From the NCBI RefSeq assembly GCF_003288815.1, contig NZ_NHYM01000003.1, forward strand, positions 120,578 through 184,577: a DNA stretch of 64,000 bases, read 5' to 3'. A program made the position numbers and the translations under genes. The notes below the pieces were generated by a model. The model was given only the letters and a program-made list of their open reading frames with translations, searched no databases and was not told the DNA's origin. How positions within the stretch are numbered: the first letter of the stretch is position 1; each line of letters starts with the position of its first letter. The stretch is from Helicobacter sp. 16-1353. Its GTDB lineage: Bacteria > Campylobacterota > Campylobacteria > Campylobacterales > Helicobacteraceae. This document shows, in pieces, positions 37,221 to 47,813 of this stretch.

Positions 37221-39413
37221 ATGCAAAATATACAAGATGTGCTTAAAAATCATAAATTAAGCGTTGAAGATTATGAAAATATCAAAAAGATTCTAGGGAG
37301 AGTACCAAATATCGTTGAAATCGGCATTTTTTCTGCGATGTGGAGTGAGCATTGTAGCTATAAATCTAGCAAGATTTACTTGCGGAATTTCCCCACTTCC
37401 GCCCCCTATGTCGTGCAAGGTCCGGGCGAAAACGCTGGGATAATCGATATTGGCGGCGGATACTGCGCGGTTTTTAAAATGGAGTCGCACAATCACCCTA
37501 GCTTCATAGAGCCATACGCTGGGGCTGCAACGGGCGTGGGCGGAATCTTAAGGGATATTTTTACGATGGGAGCTAGACCTGTGGCGAGTTTAGATTCCAT
37601 ACGATTTGGGGATATTTTAGATTCTAAACACGCAAAAAAGCATAAATATCTAGTTCGTGGCGTGGTAGCTGGGATAGGCGACTATGGGAATTGTATGGGG
37701 ATTCCAACTATTGGGGGCGAGACTAGCTTTGAATCTTGCTACAATGGAAATATCTTAGTGAACGCCTTTAATCTAGGCATTGTGAAAAAAGAAAATATTT
37801 TCTATGGCAAAGCAAAAGGCGTGGGGAATCCAATCATTTATGTAGGCAGTAAAACGGGCAGAGACGGCTTAGGTGGGGCTGTGATGAGTAGCGATAGCTT
37901 CAATGAAGAATCTAAGAATCTCCGCCCAACCGTGCAAGTGGGCGACCCATTTAGCGAAAAGCTCCTTTTGGAGGCGTGTTTGGAGCTATTTAAAAAAGAT
38001 TTAATTATTGGGATTCAGGATATGGGGGCAGCTGGGCTTACTAGCTCATCGTTTGAAATGGCGTCGCGTGCGGGAAGTGGAATGAAAATGCACCTTGATA
38101 AAGTGCCGACTAGGGAAGAGAATATGACCCCATATGAGCTAATGCTAAGCGAATCTCAAGAGCGAATGCTAATTTGTGCTAAAAATGGCAAGGAAAATGA
38201 GGTAATTGAGATTTTCAACAAATGGGAAATCGATGTGGCAGTTATCGGCGAGGTTACCGATAGCGGAAATATGGAGCTTTTCTTTAATGGCGAAATCTGT
38301 GCGAATATCCCAATTGCCCCATTGAGCGACGCTGCACCCGTGCTACATAGACCTATAGAAAAGCCACAATATTTGGATAATTTGCAGAATTTTACTTTTA
38401 TTCCTAGTCAAAAATCCCAAAATGAGATTTTTAGGGAGCTATTAGGAAGCCCTGATATTTGTGATAAAAGCTGGATTTATAATCAATACGACAGCACTAT
38501 TTTAACAAACACCATTCTAGGTAGCGGAAGTGGCGATGCGAGTGTAATTCGCGTAAAAGAAAATGGCAAATTCTTGGCTATGAGCCTATATTGCAATCCT
38601 AGATATTGCTACCTAGACCCAAGAGAGGGTGGGAAAATCGCCGTAGCAACCGCCGGGCGGAATTGTGCGACGCGTGGGGCAAAGCCGCTTAGCATTACAG
38701 ATTGCCTAAACTTCGGTAGTCCAGATAATCCAAATGTAATGTGGCAGTTTAAAGAAGCCTGTGAGGGGATAGCGGAGGCTTGTGAAATCTTGCAAACCCC
38801 TGTTGTTAGCGGAAATGTTTCACTTTATAATCAAAGTGAGCAAATTGATATTTATCCAACGCCAAGTATTGGAATGGTTGGAATCATTGACAAAATAGAA
38901 AATCTAAAAGATTCTGCATTAAAACAAAAAGGTCATATTTTAGTTGTTTTGGGAGAATTGAGAGAGGATTTTGGCGGAAGTTTATTGCTTAAAATATCAA
39001 GAAATCAAATCGCTGGAATCCCGCCTAAAATAAATCTCTACAAAGAATTAGCTTTATGGAAACTTTTACAAGAAAGCGGAGAATTTATAAAATCAGCAAA
39101 AAGTGTAAAAGAGGGCGGTATAGCTATCGCTTTAACTAAGATGGCTTTACTTGGTGGATTTGGTATTGATGTGGAAATGGATATTTCTAAGGATATGATT
39201 TTTAGTGAATCTCAAAGTTGCGTTTGTATTGAGATTAATGAAAATAAATTAAATAGATTAAATGAATTATCAAATAAATTTAGCATTCCTTATAAGATTA
39301 TTGGAAAAGTTACCCAAAAAGGTGCAAATATAAATATAGATTCTGTTGCAATCACGCAAAATGAAGTAAGAAAATTATATTTTGATACTTTTAGCACTTT
39401 AATGAATAATTGA
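37221..39413 (+). CDS. purL: Phosphoribosylformylglycinamidine synthase subunit II
   Basis: 730 residues, the small-type PurL that works with PurQ and PurS in the fourth step of purine synthesis. Conserved parts: [44 protein letters not shown] and [11 protein letters not shown]. The first three quarters (to about 38,850) are clearly richer in G+C than the last quarter, which returns to the local AT-rich style. This could be a recombination boundary. No good ribosome site precedes the ATG. Confidence 0.95.
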   Translation: MQNIQDVLKNHKLSVEDYENIKKILGRVPNIVEIGIFSAMWSEHCSYKSSKIYLRNFPTSAPYVVQGPGENAGIIDIGGGYCAVFKMESHNHPSFIEPYAGAATGVGGILRDIFTMGARPVASLDSIRFGDILDSKHAKKHKYLVRGVVAGIGDYGNCMGIPTIGGETSFESCYNGNILVNAFNLGIVKKENIFYGKAKGVGNPIIYVGSKTGRDGLGGAVMSSDSFNEESKNLRPTVQVGDPFSEKLLLEACLELFKKDLIIGIQDMGAAGLTSSSFEMASRAGSGMKMHLDKVPTREENMTPYELMLSESQERMLICAKNGKENEVIEIFNKWEIDVAVIGEVTDSGNMELFFNGEICANIPIAPLSDAAPVLHRPIEKPQYLDNLQNFTFIPSQKSQNEIFRELLGSPDICDKSWIYNQYDSTILTNTILGSGSGDASVIRVKENGKFLAMSLYCNPRYCYLDPREGGKIAVATAGRNCATRGAKPLSITDCLNFGSPDNPNVMWQFKEACEGIAEACEILQTPVVSGNVSLYNQSEQIDIYPTPSIGMVGIIDKIENLKDSALKQKGHILVVLGELREDFGGSLLLKISRNQIAGIPPKINLYKELALWKLLQESGEFIKSAKSVKEGGIAIALTKMALLGGFGIDVEMDISKDMIFSESQSCVCIEINENKLNRLNELSNKFSIPYKIIGKVTQKGANINIDSVAITQNEVRKLYFDTFSTLMNN

Positions 39414-39504
39414 TATTGTTGCGATTGATTTATTTAAGCAGTATTTAGAATCTCTTTTATGGTAGAATCCTAGCTAAACAAATATTCTAAATGGAGCTAT
39501 TTTT

Positions 39505-39978
39505 TTGAATCTTACCCATATTAATGACAATAATAATCCAACAATGGTTGATGTATCACAAAAAGATGTAACTAGCCGAGTGGCAGTTGCATCAGGTGAT
39601 ATACAATTAAGCAAAAAATCATTTGAAGCTTTGATTAATAATAATGTCAAAAAAGGTCCCGTTATCGATACTGCGATAATTGCAGCGATTATGGGAGCGA
39701 AAAAAACTAGTGATTTTATCCCTATGTGCCATCCGCTTTTTTTAAGTAAGGTTGATTGTAATATCAAAAAAGATTATAAAACTTACACAATTACACTTGA
39801 AGTTAGCGTGAAATGTGAGGGTAAAACAGGGGTTGAGATGGAAGCTTTAAGTGGAGTATCAATAGGATTATTAACCATCTATGATATGCTAAAAGCGATA
39901 GATAAAAATATGACTATTTCTAATATTGTTTTAATAAGTAAAAGTGGCGGTAAGAGCGGAGAATATAGGCGATTATAA
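39505..39978 (+). CDS. moaC: Cyclic pyranopterin monophosphate synthase
   Basis: 157 residues from TTG 39505, with GGAG about 10 nt upstream. Acts after MoaA in the first step of molybdopterin synthesis. Motifs: [27 protein letters not shown] and the C-terminal [23 protein letters not shown]. It is not in the moeA operon but only 2.4 kb away on the other strand, after purL. Confidence 0.94.
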   Translation: MNLTHINDNNNPTMVDVSQKDVTSRVAVASGDIQLSKKSFEALINNNVKKGPVIDTAIIAAIMGAKKTSDFIPMCHPLFLSKVDCNIKKDYKTYTITLEVSVKCEGKTGVEMEALSGVSIGLLTIYDMLKAIDKNMTISNIVLISKSGGKSGEYRRL

Positions 39979-40050
39979 TACTATACCATAAGTCTAAAAA
40001 GTTTAATATTAAAAACTGCTTTATTTATGGTGTTTTATAAACTATTAAGC

Positions 40051-40121
40051 AATGTAAATTATTTTATGTTTAATTTTTAATTAATATTATTTATATACAA
40101 TTGCAAATTATTTTGTTTTAA
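40051..40121. promoter_or_regulatory. Pair of imperfect direct repeats upstream of hefA
   Basis: 40051-40073 and 40100-40121 share the pattern A-T-G/T-G-T/C-AAATTATTTT followed by T-rich DNA, with starts 49 bp apart, between moaC and the efflux operon. They could be tandem operators for a local repressor; no regulator gene is next to them. Confidence 0.35.
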
Positions 40122-40157
40122 TAATTTTTTATGCTTATTTTTTAAGGAGTTTTTTAT

Positions 40158-41624
40158 ATGAAAAAACATTTTTTCATTGTTTGCGTTTTTTGCTGTAGTT
40201 TGTTTGCAGAAACTACAAATACAGAAACGAGTGATATGATTATACAAAAAGAAGAATCTAGTAATTTAGACATTACAAACACAGATTCTTTGAGTTTGGA
40301 TTCCATATATTCTAATAATATAAATGAAAATATCAATATCCCATTAGATGATGTTTTTATTCCAACTATTGCACCAGATACGCAGATAAAAGATATTTTA
40401 GATGTTTATGAGGATTCTACTGATGTTTTAAATCTCAAAGAATTATTAGATAAAGCAAAAGATAATTATAATCTACAAGCAAAAGATATTGCTATTCAAG
40501 AGGCAGAAGCTACTCGCTCATCGGTATATGGACGATATTTGCCTAGCCTTGATTTGGGTTATAATCTTAACATCACAAAGCGAAATATAAATGGTTGGCA
40601 GCCAACAAATAATATGCATTCCGCACAAGCTAGTGCAAATTGGGTGCTTTTTGATGGAGCATCTAGGGAGTTTTCGTTATTATCAAATAATGCTCTAATT
40701 CGTGCGGCAATCGCCGATAAAGGTTATTCGCAAGAAACATTATTCTTACAGGTTATAAGCTCATATTATCAGTATTTTTCCATCAAAGGACAGATTATTG
40801 CGATGGAGCAAAAGAAAATTAATATTGCTGCTAATGTCGCTAGAATCCAAGTTTTATACGATGCAGGTTTGCAAACCATTGATGCCCTAGAAGCATTAAA
40901 AGCAGAGTTAAGTTCTACTGAATATCAATTAGAAACCCTAAGATTAAATTTCGAGCAAATAAAACTTCAATTATCGTTATACACAAATATCGATGTAGAA
41001 AAATTAAAAAGAGATGAGATATACAATCCAGAGTTTAAAGAGATTCAAAGCCTAAATATTACAATGCAAGAAGAGCAAGCACAAAGTGCAGAATATCAAA
41101 TAGGGACAATCACCTACTGGCCTACAATCTCGCTTTTTGATACTTTCACTTGGAATTTTAATGGCAATTCCAATATTTCTGGCGAACAAGGGCTATTAAT
41201 GTCGTATAACTACCCACGACAGCAAAATGTATTTGGTGTGAGTGTTACTTGGAATATATTTAGTGGATTTAGCACAAATAGGCAGAAAGAAGCCCTAAGG
41301 CTTACACATTTAAGATTACAAAAAGGTATTGCCTATGCTAAAGAGGAACAAAAAAGTAATATTAAATTCTATAAAAAGTCTATAGAAGCGGCATTATCAC
41401 AGATTAAAAGTGCGGAAGCGTCGTTGAAATCTGCAAGTATTTCTTTTGATAATGTTGCAGAAAAATATAATGCTCAATTAGTAAATTATAATGATTATTT
41501 AGATGCGTTAAGCACAAAATACGATGCTGAAGCCACTTTTATACAAAGTTTGAATAATTATGAACTGCAAAAAGCAAATTATATTTTTTATAGCGGTCAA
41601 ACATTGTTAGATTATGTTGATTAA
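40158..41624 (+). CDS. hefA: TolC-family outer-membrane efflux protein
   Basis: 488 residues with a signal peptide (MKKHFFIVCVFCCSLFA, cleaved before ETT). About 85 variable, acidic residues precede the TolC-like repeats; two coiled-coil/beta units follow. Located in order hefA-hefB-hefC as in H. pylori (477-residue HefA). It forms the outer-membrane channel of a tripartite RND pump. The ribosome site is AAGGAG. First gene of the operon. Confidence 0.9.
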   Translation: MKKHFFIVCVFCCSLFAETTNTETSDMIIQKEESSNLDITNTDSLSLDSIYSNNINENINIPLDDVFIPTIAPDTQIKDILDVYEDSTDVLNLKELLDKAKDNYNLQAKDIAIQEAEATRSSVYGRYLPSLDLGYNLNITKRNINGWQPTNNMHSAQASANWVLFDGASREFSLLSNNALIRAAIADKGYSQETLFLQVISSYYQYFSIKGQIIAMEQKKINIAANVARIQVLYDAGLQTIDALEALKAELSSTEYQLETLRLNFEQIKLQLSLYTNIDVEKLKRDEIYNPEFKEIQSLNITMQEEQAQSAEYQIGTITYWPTISLFDTFTWNFNGNSNISGEQGLLMSYNYPRQQNVFGVSVTWNIFSGFSTNRQKEALRLTHLRLQKGIAYAKEEQKSNIKFYKKSIEAALSQIKSAEASLKSASISFDNVAEKYNAQLVNYNDYLDALSTKYDAEATFIQSLNNYELQKANYIFYSGQTLLDYVD

Positions 41625-41653
41625 AAAATGTTAGAAAATTTGAAAGGAAAAAG

Positions 41654-42391
41654 ATGAAAAAGATTCTATGTTTATTTATATTTTTATGTGCTAGTGTTTA
41701 TGCCGAAGATGTATATGCTACATTTTTATCACAAGGTGTGAAAGAAGCATCGCTAAAGCTTAATTCATCTGGAATCGTGGATTCTATAATGGTTGATATT
41801 GGTTCTAGGGTAAAAAAGGGTGATATACTACTAAAGATTCAAAATAATACGCAAATGGAGAGTGTAAATATCCAAAAAGCTCAAGTAGCCGCCTCTGCGC
41901 AAACATATCAATTCCAAAAAAATCAATTTGAGCGATATGAGCAAAGTAAAAATGCAATTGATAGAAACACATATGAGCAGATTTATTTTAATTTCAAAAA
42001 AACAGAAAATGATTTAAAAGTCGCTCAAGCAACACTAAAGTATCAAGAAGAATTATTAGCAAATACTTATTTAATAGCTCCGTTTGATGGTGTAATAGCT
42101 GATAAAACAATAGAGCTAGGAGATGGTGTTGCACAAAATAGTACTACATTGTTTTACCTAGTAAGCAATGATGTGAAATTAGTTTTGGAGTTTGATTCCA
42201 AATATGCAGGAAAAGTAAAAGTAGGAGATACTTATACCTTTTCGGTTGATGGCTCTACAAACAAGCAAAGCGTAAAAATCACAAAAGTTTACCCAAGTAT
42301 AGATTCTCAAAATAGAAAATTAAAAGCTGAAGCATTGGTGAAAAATATGATGTCTGGGGTCTTTGGTGATGGAAATATAAGGACTAAATAA
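41654..42391 (+). CDS. hefB: RND efflux periplasmic adaptor protein
   Basis: 245 residues with a signal peptide (MKKILCLFIFLCASVYA, then EDVYA). Short adaptor of the HlyD/AcrA type: an N-terminal barrel-sandwich half (GIVDSIMVDIGSRVKKGDILLKI), a brief coiled coil, and the returning half (YLIAPFDGVIADKTIELGDGV). The small size is typical for HefB of Helicobacter. Its stop shares one base with the hefC start. Confidence 0.9.
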   Translation: MKKILCLFIFLCASVYAEDVYATFLSQGVKEASLKLNSSGIVDSIMVDIGSRVKKGDILLKIQNNTQMESVNIQKAQVAASAQTYQFQKNQFERYEQSKNAIDRNTYEQIYFNFKKTENDLKVAQATLKYQEELLANTYLIAPFDGVIADKTIELGDGVAQNSTTLFYLVSNDVKLVLEFDSKYAGKVKVGDTYTFSVDGSTNKQSVKITKVYPSIDSQNRKLKAEALVKNMMSGVFGDGNIRTK

Positions 42392-45300
42392 TGTATAAAA
42401 TAGCTATTTCAAGACCAATTTTAACACTTGTTTTTGGGTTATTATTGATATTTTTTGGAACATTAGCATTGTTTAGATTCCCAATTGCTTTGTTTCCAGA
42501 TATTGACTTCCCTGTTGCTGCTGTTATGACTACTTATCCGGGTGCAAATGCCGAAACAATTGAAACAAAAGTAACTGATAAGATTGAAGAAGCATTGGGC
42601 GGAATTGATGGAGTAGATAAGATTACTTCTATAACCTCACAAAATGTATCGCTTGTAATCGTGCAATTTCTTTTAGATAAACCAAAAGAAGAAGCAATGA
42701 GCGATGTAAGGGATAAGGTCGGCTCTGTTCAATTTGAAGATACCAATATACAGAATCCTGTTATTATGAAGTTCGATAGTAGCTCTTCGCCTATTATAAG
42801 TGTTTTTGTAAGCTCGGATAAAGCTCCTATAACTGATTTAATGATGGATGCCTATAATATAGTAAAACCAGCATTGGAGAGAATCTCGGGTGTTGCGGGA
42901 ACAAATGCTATTGGATATAGAGAAAGAACTATTAGAATCTATCCAGATATTAGCTTAATGAATAAATATAATATTACCTTTACACAATTAGCAAATATTA
43001 TTGCAGCAGAAAATGTTGAGATTGATGGAGGTAAGATTCAAACCGACCAAAAAGAGTGGGTTATAACTACTAGTGCTGATGCGAAAAAGGTAGATGATTT
43101 AAAACAGATTAGAATCTCAAATAATCTAAAATTAGGCGATATTGCCGAAGTGGTTGATTATGTTAGCGAGGATACCACCTATGCTTCTGTAAATGGCAAA
43201 ATGGGTGTAATTTATGAGGTGCAAAAAATCGCCGGACAAAATGATGTCCAAATAGCAGATAGTGTTAAGGCTGCATTACCCGCACTACAAGAGCAATTAA
43301 AAGATTATGAGATAGAGGTTTTTAGTGATACTACAGAATACATTAAACAATCCATTGCAGAAGTAAAGTTTGACTTAGCACTTGGAGCTGTTCTTGCAAC
43401 ACTGATAGTTTTTATATTCTTACGAAATTTTACTATGACAATAGTATCGGCAATAAGCCTTCCTGTATCTATTATGGGGACATTTGCATTCGTCCAAGCG
43501 ATGGGGGAAAGCCTAAATATGATGACAATGCTAGCCCTAACTCTTGCTATTGGTATTATCATCGATGATGCGATAGTTGTAATAGAAAATATTCATAAAA
43601 AGATAGAAAAAGGTATGCCTAGAATTGAGGCAGCCTATGAGGGCGTTAGGGAGATTGGATTTGCTATTATTGCGATTTCTGCGATGCTTTTATCGGTTTT
43701 CGTGCCGATTGCCTCGATGGGTGAGATGATAGGTAGAATCTTAAAGGCTTTTGCATTAGCTGTTGTTGCGGCTATTGTAATATCATATTTTGTTGTTGTT
43801 ACTATTATACCGACGGTTAGTTCGCTTGTTGTAAGTTCTAAGCAAAGTAAATTCTATATCGCAACAGAGCCATTTTTTAGAGGAATGGATAATATATATG
43901 TAAAAATGGTTAAATTTACAACAAGATTCAAGTTTAGCACACTCTTAGCCGTGGTTATATTCTTTATACTTTCATTATTTTTGATTTCTAGGCTTGGATT
44001 TAACTTTATGGTATCTGAGGATAAAGGTGAATTCAATGTATTTGTTGAGACTACACCGGGTATTACAGTGGATTATATGAGAGAAAAAGTAACTACCGCT
44101 CAAGATATAATAAAGAGTGATAAAGATGTAACATTTGTTAGTATGCAGATTGGTTATAATAGCCTCCAAAATGCGTATCGCTCAAAGATATATGTTGCTT
44201 TAACCCCAGAAAAAGAGCGAAAAGGCAGAAGCCAATTTGACATTATGGCGGATTTACAAAAACAAATAGGCGAAGCATTACCAGATATGAGTATATCCAC
44301 AGCCGAGATTTCATCTATGGGTGGCGGTCCAAACTCGCCTGTGCAGGTTATCATAAAAGGTGATGTTCAAGATGATGTATCCAAATCAGCGGATAATCTA
44401 ATCGCTCTTTTAAAAGAAACCAAAGGTATAACTAGTATTAGAACTGATACGCCAGATTATGCCCCGCAATATACTATTGATATTTTAAGACAAAATGCTA
44501 ATAAAAATAATGTTAGTGCTCAAAGTATTGGCTCTGCGATAAATTCAGCATTCTCTGGACAAAATCAAATATCATATTTTAGAGAAAATGCAAAGGAATA
44601 TGATATTGTTATAAGAGTGCCAGATAGTGAGCGAAAAACCATTGATGATTTGAAATACTTGCAGATTCCAAATGCAGATGGTGATATGGTCTTTATCGAT
44701 GGTTTAATAGATATAAGAGAGACTACACTTCCAGCCTCAATCAAGCGATATGATAGAGAGCGAAGTGTAACCATATATGGGAATCTAGACCAACGACAAA
44801 CTACCTTAAATGATGTTTTAAATGGTGTTGTGGAGGGTAAAAAAAGCGAATGGATGCTAGATGGCGTAACCTACTCACTAGATGGTGAAGCAAAATATGC
44901 TAAGGAAACCTTAGCACAAATTGGTATTGCTGTAGTAACGGCGTTTATCTTGATTTATCTTGTTTTAGCGGCATTGTATGAATCTTTAGTTCAACCTATA
45001 ATCATTATGATTACATTGCCTTTGAGCTTCTCGGGAGCATTTATAGCACTCTATTTGACGGGTAATAGCCTAAGTATGTTTGGATTAGTTGGGTTAATGG
45101 TGCTGATGGGTGTGGTCGGTAAGAATGCCACGCTTGTGGTTGATATGGCAAATGAATTTAGAAAACAAGGTAAGAGCGTCGATGAAGCTATTTGCCTAGC
45201 AGGGGAATCTAGACTTAGACCGATTCTTATGACTGTGTTTGCGATGGTATTTGGTATGCTTCCGCTTGCACTATCTACTGGAGCGGGTTCTGCGATGAAA

Positions 45301-45444
45301 TATCCAATAGGAATTGCGATGATTGGTGGGCTTATCGTATCGATGTTCTTAAGCTTACTTGCTGTGCCGGCATTTTATAAGATTATGGTGCCAGTCGATG
45401 ATTGGATTAGAAAATTCTATGCTAAAAACCTAGAATTTGAATAA
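42391..45444 (+). CDS. hefC: RND multidrug efflux transporter
   Basis: 1017 residues, inner-membrane proton/drug antiporter of the HAE1/AcrB type. The first helix FPIALFPDIDFPVAAVMTTYPGAN and helix 4 ALTLAIGIIIDDAIVVIENIHKK with the proton-relay Asp pair are clear. The second half has LVGLMVLMGVVGKNATLVVD. Two large periplasmic loops are present. HefC of H. pylori has about 1028 residues and exports bile salts and drugs; the substrates here are inferred from that. Confidence 0.93.
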   Translation: MYKIAISRPILTLVFGLLLIFFGTLALFRFPIALFPDIDFPVAAVMTTYPGANAETIETKVTDKIEEALGGIDGVDKITSITSQNVSLVIVQFLLDKPKEEAMSDVRDKVGSVQFEDTNIQNPVIMKFDSSSSPIISVFVSSDKAPITDLMMDAYNIVKPALERISGVAGTNAIGYRERTIRIYPDISLMNKYNITFTQLANIIAAENVEIDGGKIQTDQKEWVITTSADAKKVDDLKQIRISNNLKLGDIAEVVDYVSEDTTYASVNGKMGVIYEVQKIAGQNDVQIADSVKAALPALQEQLKDYEIEVFSDTTEYIKQSIAEVKFDLALGAVLATLIVFIFLRNFTMTIVSAISLPVSIMGTFAFVQAMGESLNMMTMLALTLAIGIIIDDAIVVIENIHKKIEKGMPRIEAAYEGVREIGFAIIAISAMLLSVFVPIASMGEMIGRILKAFALAVVAAIVISYFVVVTIIPTVSSLVVSSKQSKFYIATEPFFRGMDNIYVKMVKFTTRFKFSTLLAVVIFFILSLFLISRLGFNFMVSEDKGEFNVFVETTPGITVDYMREKVTTAQDIIKSDKDVTFVSMQIGYNSLQNAYRSKIYVALTPEKERKGRSQFDIMADLQKQIGEALPDMSISTAEISSMGGGPNSPVQVIIKGDVQDDVSKSADNLIALLKETKGITSIRTDTPDYAPQYTIDILRQNANKNNVSAQSIGSAINSAFSGQNQISYFRENAKEYDIVIRVPDSERKTIDDLKYLQIPNADGDMVFIDGLIDIRETTLPASIKRYDRERSVTIYGNLDQRQTTLNDVLNGVVEGKKSEWMLDGVTYSLDGEAKYAKETLAQIGIAVVTAFILIYLVLAALYESLVQPIIIMITLPLSFSGAFIALYLTGNSLSMFGLVGLMVLMGVVGKNATLVVDMANEFRKQGKSVDEAICLAGESRLRPILMTVFAMVFGMLPLALSTGAGSAMKYPIGIAMIGGLIVSMFLSLLAVPAFYKIMVPVDDWIRKFYAKNLEFE

Positions 45445-45446
45445 TT

Positions 45447-46160
45447 TTGAAATATGTAAAAACTAATGATGGTAGTATTAGTGCATATAATGATAAATAT
45501 GACGATTACTACCATAGCCAAAAAGACGGAGCAATCTTAGAAACCTTATATAAGCATATTATTCCGTCTTTTAGCATTGTAGATAAAACTTCTTTAAAGA
45601 TTCTAGATATTTGCTTTGGACTTGGATATAACTCACTTTTCACACTAGCTTATGCAAAAAAATTTAATATTAATGTAGAGATATTTTCCCCAGAAAAGGA
45701 TATTTTATTATTAGATGGATTGAGAAATTTTAAATATCCTAAGATTCTATACAATTACCTAGATATTAATAATATTTTACATTCCATTACTCAAAGCAAA
45801 AAGTATAATCAATCCAATCTATCCCTATATGTTTTTAAAGGCGATGCTAGTATTTATCTACAACAATTTAAAGATGGTTTTTTTGATATTATCTATCAAG
45901 ATGCTTTTAGTCCATCTAAAAATAACGAGCTTTGGAGCGAATCTCATTTTAGAGAGCTATATAGAATCCTGCATAATGATGGGGTTATTACGACTTATTC
46001 GAGTTCATCTTTTGTGCGTAAAAATGCTTTTTTATGTGGTTTTTTTGTCTTTAATATGAAATATTTCAAGTTGAAGCAAGGTAGTATTTTTACAAAACAA
46101 GATATAGATATAAAAAATATAGAAAATATTATTCTAAATAAGATTGATAGATTAAATTAG
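45447..46160 (+). CDS. MnmC-like tRNA (mnm5s2U34) methyltransferase, methylase domain only
   Basis: 237 residues from a TTG two bases after the hefC stop. The SAM fold has LKILDICFGLGYNSLFTL as motif I, and FFDIIYQDAFSPSKNNELWS as the late motif typical of the MnmD domain (DUF752). The N-terminal YNDKYDDYYHSQKDGAILE resembles the D-x-Y-F-S start of MnmD. The FAD-dependent half of E. coli MnmC is missing, as in many bacteria. It is in operon position with hefABC but not functionally related. Its last 9 bp overlap the convergent tonB. Confidence 0.8.
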   Translation: MKYVKTNDGSISAYNDKYDDYYHSQKDGAILETLYKHIIPSFSIVDKTSLKILDICFGLGYNSLFTLAYAKKFNINVEIFSPEKDILLLDGLRNFKYPKILYNYLDINNILHSITQSKKYNQSNLSLYVFKGDASIYLQQFKDGFFDIIYQDAFSPSKNNELWSESHFRELYRILHNDGVITTYSSSSFVRKNAFLCGFFVFNMKYFKLKQGSIFTKQDIDIKNIENIILNKIDRLN

Positions 46161-46826
46161 ATTGTATGAAATGATTATTTTTATTTTTACATTATTATCA
46201 ATGCTTGGAAATTCCTTATAAGACCTTTTAATCGCATTTATTGCTCCTTGATTTAGGGTATTATGTGCGTTATTTAGGATTTTTATATCACTAATTTCAC
46301 CATTTTTAAATAGCACAAATTCAACGACAACATTACCCTCAATCTCCCTTTTACGCGCCATTCTTGGATATTGATTATGTTTTTCAATAATTTTTTTTAT
46401 CATTGCAAAAAGCTCACTATCATTATCTAATGTTTGGATTCCACCACCGCCAAAATTTGCATTTTGTGAATCATTAAAATTATTAGATTCTGTATCTTGC
46501 TGATTAGATTCTATGTTAGATTCGGCACTTTCTGTGGTTTCCTCTACAACCTCTTTTTCTTGTTTTGGATTCTTAGTTATGGTTTTATTTGGAATATTCT
46601 TTTTTACTACATCTTTTTTCTTTTTATGCTGTTTTTTCTCTTTCTTTTTATATTGTTGGATTTCTTGAGAGCCAGCTCCCGTATTTGCCACATTTGAAAG
46701 ATTGATTGATATAGTGTAATCACTTTTTGCAGATATTTTCTTTTCATTGAGATTTATCGTAACCATCGCAATTAATAGCGTATGAAATACAAATGAAGCG
46801 ATAAATCCAATTTTTAACGGAGACAT
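46152..46826 (-). CDS. tonB: TonB energy transducer
   Basis: 224 residues. Membrane anchor at about 6-26 (GFIASFVFHTLLIAMVTINL), a Lys-rich stretch (QYKKKEKKQHKKKKD) instead of the usual Pro-rich arm, a Glu/Ser/Asn-rich part with GAATC-type codons (TTESAESNIESNQQDTES), and the C-terminal TonB domain beginning QYPRMARKREIEGNVVVEF. Couples the proton-motive force to outer-membrane receptors, for example for iron or nickel. Last in exbB-exbD-tonB, overlapping exbD by 1 bp. Confidence 0.92.
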   Translation of the reverse strand: MSPLKIGFIASFVFHTLLIAMVTINLNEKKISAKSDYTISINLSNVANTGAGSQEIQQYKKKEKKQHKKKKDVVKKNIPNKTITKNPKQEKEVVEETTESAESNIESNQQDTESNNFNDSQNANFGGGGIQTLDNDSELFAMIKKIIEKHNQYPRMARKREIEGNVVVEFVLFKNGEISDIKILNNAHNTLNQGAINAIKRSYKEFPSIDNNVKIKIIISYNLI

Positions 46827-47209
46827 TAGTTTTTTATCCTAGCTTGAATGGTGAAATTCTCGTGATTTTTCTTTTTTAAAATATCTAATATTTCTATGAA
46901 TGATGAAAATCTTGCCTCGCTATCACTTACTAATTCTATTTGCGTTTTATTATCAATAAGCATAATCTTGCTTTTTAGCTTTTCTATATCTATGATTTTT
47001 CCCTCGTATAGGAAATTATTTGCGTTATCAATACCAATTTGAATCTTTTTATTTTCTTTGTTTAATACTGCAGATTCAGATTCAGGGAGATTGACTTTGA
47101 TTTGCCCTTGAGCGATAAAACTAGCAGTGCTTAGCACAATTGCCAATAAAACTAGCATAATATCCACTAGCGGTATGATATTTAACCCTTCTTTACGCGG
47201 CAATCTCAT
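46826..47209 (-). CDS. exbD: Biopolymer transport protein ExbD
   Basis: 127 residues. One N-terminal helix with the functional Asp in [22 protein letters not shown], then a periplasmic domain. It overlaps exbB by 4 bp and tonB by 1 bp, so the three are cotranslated. As in H. pylori the set is divergent from nikR. Confidence 0.93.
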   Translation of the reverse strand: MRLPRKEGLNIIPLVDIMLVLLAIVLSTASFIAQGQIKVNLPESESAVLNKENKKIQIGIDNANNFLYEGKIIDIEKLKSKIMLIDNKTQIELVSDSEARFSSFIEILDILKKKNHENFTIQARIKN

Positions 47210-47625
47210 TTTTTTGCCTTGTAGCGGTTGATTAACACATCTACTTTTCGTAAAAATGCATTATAAATAATTAAGGTAGGAATCGCCACAACAAGCCCAA
47301 GAGCAGTTGCTTTTAGAGCAAGACTAAGTCCCACCATAATATCTGCGGCATTCATCTCTCCACTTACACCCATATCATAAAATGTAATCATAATCCCAAT
47401 CACAGTGCCAAGAAGTCCTACATATGGGGCGTTTGAATATATAATGTATAAAGAAGTTAGATTTTTTGTTATAGCTTCCTCAAACATATCAATATCACTA
47501 AATTTTGAAAAATCTAATCTTTTATAAAAGATTATTCTCTCAATGCTAAACCAAACAACAATAAAGCTCATAATCCCTAAGATTCCAAAAATTATAAGGT
47601 CAATATACTCTTTTAAAAATTCCAT
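47206..47625 (-). CDS. exbB: Biopolymer transport protein ExbB
   Basis: 139 residues from ATG 47625, with GGAAAG as ribosome site; the frame also allows a start 10 codons upstream at 47655. Three helices, with the TolQ/ExbB signature [22 protein letters not shown] and [20 protein letters not shown]. Forms the proton channel with ExbD that powers TonB. Promoter and NikR-like operator lie in the 188-bp gap towards nikR. Confidence 0.93.
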   Translation of the reverse strand: MEFLKEYIDLIIFGILGIMSFIVVWFSIERIIFYKRLDFSKFSDIDMFEEAITKNLTSLYIIYSNAPYVGLLGTVIGIMITFYDMGVSGEMNAADIMVGLSLALKATALGLVVAIPTLIIYNAFLRKVDVLINRYKAKK

Positions 47626-47746
47626 TTTCTTTCCAATAATAAGATTGATTATCATTGTATAATGATAGCATAATCTAAGATATTTGCTACTAACTTTTAA
47701 TCTAAAAGATAAGCAAAGTTTGATAACATAAGCACTAGCAATACAA

Positions 47747-47773
47747 ATAATACTAATTTATTTTTCGTATTAT
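47747..47773. promoter_or_regulatory. NikR-like operator between exbB and nikR
   Basis: ATAATAC (47747-47753) and GTATTAT (47767-47773) are perfect inverted arms around 13 bp. The interior ACTAATTTATTTTT resembles the H. pylori ureA operator as I remember it. Its place between nikR and exbB fits nickel-responsive control of both, as known in H. pylori. Confidence 0.6.
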
Positions 47774-47813
47774 CTATGAATATTATAATATAAAAAATTA
47801 TATAAGGATTAAA

